Assembly (NCBI GenBank): GCA_023664725.1
Contig: JAMPFA010000001.1
Coordinates: 964,051 to 996,464 of the forward strand
DNA from: Roseburia sp.
Lineage (GTDB): Bacteria > Bacillota > Clostridia > Lachnospirales > Lachnospiraceae
DNA: 32,414 bases
Direction of reading: 5' to 3'
Numbering within the stretch: the first letter of the stretch is position 1; every line of letters starts with the position of its first letter. Positions 28,456 through 32,414 of the stretch are shown piece by piece. Under the pieces are notes generated by a model. That model worked only from the letters and a program-made list of their open reading frames with translations, ran no database searches and had not been told where the DNA came from. The position numbers and the translations under genes are program-made.

Positions 28456-28503
28456 GGAACTGTATGAAATAAAAGGAAAATTCCATTATTTGCATACAGT
28501 TCC
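28456..28503 (+). repeat. Long hairpin between gyrA and the CmpB-type gene
   Basis: An outer 11-bp perfect stem (GGAACTGTATG / CATACAGTTCC), then AAATAA/TTATTT and an apical GGAA/TTCC helix, separated by small bulges. It spans 48 nt and ends 24 nt before the next ATG. No T run follows. Confidence 0.75.
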
Positions 28504-28527
28504 TTACTATAAACGGGAGATGAAATT

Positions 28528-29346
28528 ATGCCTCAGACATTTTATGATGTATTGTGGATATTTATGGTTTATGCATTTCTTGGATGGTGTACGGAAGTTG
28601 CCTACGCAGCCACGGAAAAAGGAATTTTTATCAATAGAGGGTTTCTAAACGGTCCCTATTGCCCAATCTATGGATGTGGAGTACTGATAGTTGTGGCAGT
28701 TCTAACACCTTTAAAGGATAATCTTCTTATACTGTTTGCCGGTTCTTTTCTTTTGACTTCCACTTTGGAATTTCTAACAGGATTTCTGTTAGAAAAAATA
28801 TTTAAAAACAAATGGTGGGATTACTCCGACAAGCCTTTTAACATCAAAGGCTATGTTTGTTTGAAATTTTCAATACTTTGGGGCCTTGCATGTTCCTTTA
28901 TTATGTTGGTGCTTCATCCGATAATATACAGATTTATAAAAGTGATACCTTACATTCTAGGCGTGGTAATTCTTATAGCATTTTTAGTTGTTTTTGCAGT
29001 TGATTTGTTTGTCACCATCTCCACCATTAACAAATTCAATAAGCGTATGAAGCTTTTAAATGAAATTTCGGCAGACTTAAAGGTAATTTCTAACGAAATT
29101 GGAGAAAATGTCTATGAAAATGTAATGGAAGCCCTTGAGATCAAAGAAAAAATAAGACAGAGCCAAAAAGAATTTAATGAAAAACATAAAAGAGAGCAGG
29201 AAGAGCTTATGGCAAAATACAGGGAATTATTTGAATACAGAAATGCTGTATCCAGCCGTCTTATGAGGGCATTTCCAAATATGAAATCTATAGAGCACAA
29301 TGAGATTTTACAGAAATTAAAGAAAAAAGATCTGGAATGGAAATAG
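28528..29346 (+). CDS. Putative ABC-transporter type IV (CmpB-like) membrane protein
   Basis: A 272-residue membrane protein. The first 170 residues contain about five hydrophobic segments with conserved-looking motifs WCTEVAYAATEKGIFINRGFLNGPYCPIYGCG, FLLTSTLEFLTGFLLEKIF and WWDYSDKPFNIKGYVCL, which I associate with the family named putative ABC-transporter type IV (PF06541-like); this is from memory. The last 100 residues are a cytoplasmic, charged, probably coiled-coil tail. No ATPase is nearby, so transport is unproven. GGGAGATGAAATT precedes the start. Gap to the fumarase gene is 13 bp, so they may be co-transcribed. Confidence 0.85.
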   Translation: MPQTFYDVLWIFMVYAFLGWCTEVAYAATEKGIFINRGFLNGPYCPIYGCGVLIVVAVLTPLKDNLLILFAGSFLLTSTLEFLTGFLLEKIFKNKWWDYSDKPFNIKGYVCLKFSILWGLACSFIMLVLHPIIYRFIKVIPYILGVVILIAFLVVFAVDLFVTISTINKFNKRMKLLNEISADLKVISNEIGENVYENVMEALEIKEKIRQSQKEFNEKHKREQEELMAKYRELFEYRNAVSSRLMRAFPNMKSIEHNEILQKLKKKDLEWK

Positions 29347-29359
29347 CTAAGGAGGTATT

Positions 29360-30202
29360 ATGAGAAATATACATACCCAGGAGATTACAAAAAATATTAA
29401 GGAAATGTGTATTGAGGCAAACTATTATCTCTCTAAAGATATGGACGAGGCTATGAAAAGCGCCGAGGGAACGGAACAATCTGAAATTGGAAAGAAAATA
29501 TTAAATCAGCTTCAGGACAACCTCAAAATTGCAGATGAAGAGAAAATTCCTATCTGTCAGGACACAGGAATGGCTGTGATCTTTATGGAAATCGGACAGG
29601 AAGTGCATTTTGAGGGAGGCGCACTGGAAGATGCCATACAGGAAGGTGTCCGTCAGGGATATCAGGAAGGGTATCTTCGGAAATCTGTAGTGAAAGACCC
29701 TATTTTTCGAAAAAACACACAGGATAATACTCCTGGAGTGATCCACTATTCTATTGTTTCCGGAGATAAAGTGAAGATTACAGTGGCTCCAAAAGGTTTT
29801 GGAAGTGAAAATATGAGCTGCGTCTTTATGTTAAAACCTGCAGATGGCATAGAAGGAGTAAAAAATGCAATTCTGACAGCAGTGAAAGATGCAGGGCCAA
29901 ATGCCTGCCCGCCTATGGTTGTTGGAGTAGGGATAGGAGGAACTTTTGAAAAATGTGCCCTTCTTGCAAAAAAGGCTTTGACTAGAAGTGTGAAAGAACG
30001 CTCCGATATCCCCTATGTGAAAGAGCTTGAGGAAGAGATGCTTGCAAAAATCAACAGTCTTGGAATCGGCCCGGGAGGTCTTGGGGGAACCACAACAGCT
30101 CTGGCAGTAAATATCAATACATTCCCCACCCATATTGCAGGTCTTCCGGTGGCAGTGAATATCTGCTGTCACGTGAACCGCCATGTAATCCGTGAACTTT
30201 AA
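29360..30202 (+). CDS. Class I fumarate hydratase, alpha subunit
   Basis: A 280-residue [4Fe-4S] hydro-lyase subunit interconverting fumarate and malate. Candidate cluster cysteines are Cys66 (PICQDTG), Cys183 (NACPPMVVGVGIGGTFEKCA) and Cys269/270 (VNICCHVNRH); their spacing matches that of class I fumarases. Tartrate dehydratase alpha subunits look alike, so the substrate is inferred. AAGGAGG lies 8 nt before the start. The beta subunit follows after 42 bp. Oxygen-sensitive enzymes of this kind suit an anaerobe. Confidence 0.92.
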   Translation: MRNIHTQEITKNIKEMCIEANYYLSKDMDEAMKSAEGTEQSEIGKKILNQLQDNLKIADEEKIPICQDTGMAVIFMEIGQEVHFEGGALEDAIQEGVRQGYQEGYLRKSVVKDPIFRKNTQDNTPGVIHYSIVSGDKVKITVAPKGFGSENMSCVFMLKPADGIEGVKNAILTAVKDAGPNACPPMVVGVGIGGTFEKCALLAKKALTRSVKERSDIPYVKELEEEMLAKINSLGIGPGGLGGTTTALAVNINTFPTHIAGLPVAVNICCHVNRHVIREL

Positions 30203-30244
30203 GGTGTACATATTGCAATGAAAAAAAGAAAGGGAGAATAGAAT

Positions 30245-30796
30245 TTGGATAAATATATTAGCACTCCGATCACAGAAGAGACAACTTCAGATTTAAAGAC
30301 AGGAGATTATGTCTATATTACCGGAACTATTTATGTGGCAAGGGATGCAGCCCACAAACGCATGATAGAAACCCTGGATCGTGGAGAAAAACTTCCTATT
30401 AACATAAAAGATTCCACCATCTATTATATGGGGCCTTCTCCTGCCAAAGAGGGACAGGCAATTGGTTCCGCCGGCCCTACCACAGCCAGCCGGATGGATA
30501 AATATGCTCCTACCCTGTTAGATCTGGGAGAAAAGGCAATGATCGGCAAAGGAAAAAGAAGTCAGGAAGTGATCAATGCGATCATCCGAAACAAAGCAGT
30601 TTACTTTGCCGCAATTGGGGGAGCGGGAGCATTGCTCTCCAAATGCATCAAAAAATCTGAAATTGTGTGTTATGAAGATCTGGGAGCTGAGGCAATCCGA
30701 AAAATCGAAGTAGAAAATTTTCCCGCAATTGTTGTTATTGACAAGGACGGAAACAATCTCTATGAAACAGCAATTTTACAATATTCCAAGATTTAG
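30245..30796 (+). CDS. Class I fumarate hydratase, beta subunit
   Basis: The 183-residue C-terminal-domain partner of the alpha subunit. Motifs: LKTGDYVYITGTIYVARDAAHKR, YMGPSPAKEGQAIGSAGPTTASRMDKY, IGKGKRSQEV, and GGAGALLSKCI, typical of the fumarase/tartrate dehydratase beta fold. The start is a TTG at 30245 with AAAGGGAG upstream, 42 bp after the alpha stop. A split alpha/beta form, rather than one long chain as in E. coli FumA, is usual in Firmicutes. Confidence 0.92.
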   Translation: MDKYISTPITEETTSDLKTGDYVYITGTIYVARDAAHKRMIETLDRGEKLPINIKDSTIYYMGPSPAKEGQAIGSAGPTTASRMDKYAPTLLDLGEKAMIGKGKRSQEVINAIIRNKAVYFAAIGGAGALLSKCIKKSEIVCYEDLGAEAIRKIEVENFPAIVVIDKDGNNLYETAILQYSKI

Positions 30797-30868
30797 TCTG
30801 CAAAAATAATACAAAATTAGGAATATCAATTCTACTTAGTGAAAATGCATTTTTAAAAATTTTCTGTA

Positions 30869-30877
30869 TGTTATAAT
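30869..30877 (+). promoter_or_regulatory. Extended -10 promoter of the phosphofructokinase gene
   Basis: TGTTATAAT (TG motif at 30869-30870 and a perfect TATAAT at 30872-30877) about 38 bp upstream of the start; no clear -35. Confidence 0.5.
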
Positions 30878-30915
30878 ATTTTCTGGGTTTTACTAAATTA
30901 TAGGAGGTATTTCAT

Positions 30916-32148
30916 ATGTTAGGAAATGTAATTGTAGGACAATCAGGCGGACCTACAGCAGTAATTAATTCCAGTCTTGCAGGAGTATACAAAACTGCAA
31001 AAGACCTTGGAGCAAAGAAAGTTTATGGTATGCGATATGGAATCCAGGGATTTTTGAAAAAGAATATCGTGGATATGGATGAAAAAATCCGTTCCGATCT
31101 GGATTTGGAATTATTGAAACGTACACCTTCCGCTTTTTTAGGTTCCTGTAGATTTAAACTGCCGGAAATCAACGATGACAAAGAGTTATATGATAAAATT
31201 TTTGAGATATTAGAAGAATACGATATTTCTGCTTTCTTTTATATCGGTGGAAATGATTCCATGGATACCATCAAAAAGTTATCAGATTACGCTTTTCAGA
31301 TTAAGAGCAATATTCGGTTTATGGGAGTTCCAAAGACCATCGACAACGATTTAGCAGAGACTGACCACACACCGGGATACGGAAGTGCGGCAAAATACAT
31401 CGCTTCTGTCACAAAAGAAATCATTCGTGATGGCCTTGTACATGATGTGAAAAATGTTTCTATTATAGAGATTATGGGTAGAAATGCAGGATGGCTCACC
31501 GCTGCTGCAGCAATGGCAAAGGGTGAGGACTGTGAAGGTATCGATTTAATCTATCTTCCAGAGCTTCCCTTTGATGTGGATAAATTTGTAAAACGCATCG
31601 GTGATCTGCTGGAAAAGAAGAGTTCTGTTGTAGTTGCAGTTTCCGAGGGAATCAAGACAGCGGAAGGCAAATATGTATTTGAGCTCACAAGCCATACAGA
31701 GTATGTGGATGCTTTCGGGCACAAACAGTTGAGCGGTACAGCACGTTATCTTGCCAGCCTGATCAGTGAAAAATATGGCTGTAAGACCAGACCTATCGAG
31801 CTTTCTACATTGCAGAGATGTGCCGGACATCTGACATCCCGTGTAGATATCACGGAAGCATACCAGGTAGGCGGCTCAGCGGTAAAGGCTGCTTCAGAGG
31901 GGGAGACAGGAAAAGTAGTGATTTTAAAGAGAGTTTCCAGTGATCCCTATATCTGCACTACAGATATCCATGATGTTCATAAGATTGCCAATATTGAAAA
32001 GAAGGTTCCTGACGAGTGGATTACTGACGATGGAACAAATGTAAGCCAGGAAATGATAAACTATATTTATCCTTTGATCCAGGCAGAGCTTACACCGATT
32101 ATGATAACCGGAAGACCACAGCATATTGTAATTGATATGGAAAAATAG
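30916..32148 (+). CDS. pfp: 6-phosphofructokinase, probably pyrophosphate-dependent
   Basis: A 410-residue phosphofructokinase that phosphorylates fructose 6-phosphate in glycolysis. Motifs: VGQSGGPTAVINSSL, GGNDSM (111-116), GVPKTIDNDL (137-146) and EIMGRNAGWL. The Asp114 and Lys140 positions, which are Gly in ATP-dependent E. coli PfkA, are marks of PPi-using enzymes; so PPi is the predicted phosphate donor, an inference. TAGGAGG precedes the ATG. It has its own promoter and ends at a strong terminator, so it is likely a single-gene unit. Confidence 0.92.
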   Translation: MLGNVIVGQSGGPTAVINSSLAGVYKTAKDLGAKKVYGMRYGIQGFLKKNIVDMDEKIRSDLDLELLKRTPSAFLGSCRFKLPEINDDKELYDKIFEILEEYDISAFFYIGGNDSMDTIKKLSDYAFQIKSNIRFMGVPKTIDNDLAETDHTPGYGSAAKYIASVTKEIIRDGLVHDVKNVSIIEIMGRNAGWLTAAAAMAKGEDCEGIDLIYLPELPFDVDKFVKRIGDLLEKKSSVVVAVSEGIKTAEGKYVFELTSHTEYVDAFGHKQLSGTARYLASLISEKYGCKTRPIELSTLQRCAGHLTSRVDITEAYQVGGSAVKAASEGETGKVVILKRVSSDPYICTTDIHDVHKIANIEKKVPDEWITDDGTNVSQEMINYIYPLIQAELTPIMITGRPQHIVIDMEK

Positions 32149-32161
32149 AAGGTAGATATTA

Positions 32162-32198
32162 AAATGGCACTTTCAGAGAATGAAAGTGTCATTTTTTT
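32162..32198 (+). terminator. Intrinsic terminator after the phosphofructokinase gene
   Basis: A 14-bp stem with one G-T pair (AAATGGCACTTTCA / TGAAAGTGTCATTT) and a 5-nt loop, running into TTTTTTT. Confidence 0.92.
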
Positions 32199-32278
32199 AA
32201 TCGAAATAGCAGGTTAAGAAAAAAATATTAAGGTTTTCTGTCAAAATAAAAGAAAGATGAAAAATATTAAAATTTGTG

Positions 32279-32307
32279 TTGACAAACTGTCCTTTTTTTA
32301 GTATTAT
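32279..32307 (+). promoter_or_regulatory. tRNA-Ser promoter
   Basis: A perfect TTGACA (32279-32284), 17 bp, TATTAT (32302-32307), with a leader of about 45 nt before the tRNA. Confidence 0.75.
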
Positions 32308-32359
32308 ATAATATGCGTTACGGCGCAGAATAATTTAATATTTGTTTTAATATAACTTT

Positions 32360-32414
32360 GGAGAAGTACTCAAGTGGCCGAAGAGGTGCCCCTGCTAAGG
32401 GTATAGGTCGGGTA
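32360..32414 (+). tRNA. tRNA-Ser (anticodon GCT), cut by right edge
   Basis: Begins GGAGAAGTACTCAAGTGGCC; the anticodon stem-loop CCCCTGCTAAGGG gives GCT (reads AGC/AGU). The window ends inside the long variable arm typical of serine tRNAs, so the T-arm and acceptor 3' strand are missing. Confidence 0.93.

Noticed and set aside
28421..28648. 75-codon frame between gyrA and the CmpB-type gene
   Set aside because: It overlaps the start of a well-supported membrane protein in another frame, and its reading covers the hairpin region; no convincing ribosome binding site or family resemblance.
30165..30180. A parS-like TCACGTGAA core inside the fumarase alpha gene
   Set aside because: Only about 11 of 16 positions fit the parS consensus, and the core is explained by the codons of the conserved CHVNRH segment.

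Overview
This window looks like the replication-origin region of a low-GC Clostridia chromosome, most likely a gut-type Lachnospiraceae. That rests on the gene order rpmH-dnaA-dnaN-yaaA-recF-gyrB-gyrA, a conserved leftward neighbourhood (rnpA, yidD, yidC, jag, mnmE, mnmG, rsmG, parA, parB, then DUF4446- and DUF3881-like genes), AGGAGG-type ribosome binding sites, A+T-rich spacers, a two-subunit class I fumarase and a pyrophosphate-type phosphofructokinase. No transposase, phage gene, CRISPR array or other clear sign of recent transfer was seen; this is mostly an ordinary core region.

Layout. The origin lies at about 19.68-21.50 kb and is bipartite: a DnaA-box cluster between divergent rpmH and dnaA, and a second site in the dnaA-dnaN spacer where a DnaA box is followed by trinucleotides matching the DnaA-trio unwinding element. 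Transcription diverges from it. Leftward (minus strand) run rpmH-rnpA-yidD-yidC-jag, ending at a terminator at 16.82-16.87 kb. Then come mnmE-mnmG-rsmG and two secreted Ig-like/Fn3 proteins, the distal one with BspA-type leucine-rich repeats and an 18-bp tandem repeat. Next are a lone plus-strand alpha/beta hydrolase-fold gene that runs against the replication fork, a DegS/DegU-type two-component pair, parA-parB-DUF4446, a DUF3881-like gene, tRNA-Arg(CCT), and an unfamiliar Hpt / degenerate cyclic-nucleotide-binding-fold / membrane-protein operon that runs off the left edge. Rightward (plus strand) run dnaA, dnaN, yaaA, recF, gyrB, gyrA, a CmpB-type membrane protein, the fumarase subunits, PPi-phosphofructokinase, and the start of tRNA-Ser(GCT) cut by the right edge.

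How it fits together. DnaA, the origin elements, the beta clamp, RecF and gyrase start and support replication; ParA, ParB and two perfect parS sites about 12 kb from the origin segregate it. RnpA, YidD, YidC and Jag serve tRNA processing and membrane protein insertion; MnmE, MnmG and RsmG modify tRNA and rRNA. The observations most worth checking are a parS site at the centre of a perfect 48-bp palindrome that also looks like a transcription terminator, the DnaA-trio element, the orphan Hpt/CNB operon, a hydrolase-fold protein lacking its catalytic histidine, a YidC lacking the usual groove arginine, and a GyrA with glycine at a quinolone-resistance position. Starts were moved from the longest open frame where a Shine-Dalgarno sequence and family length favoured an internal codon; each case is noted.
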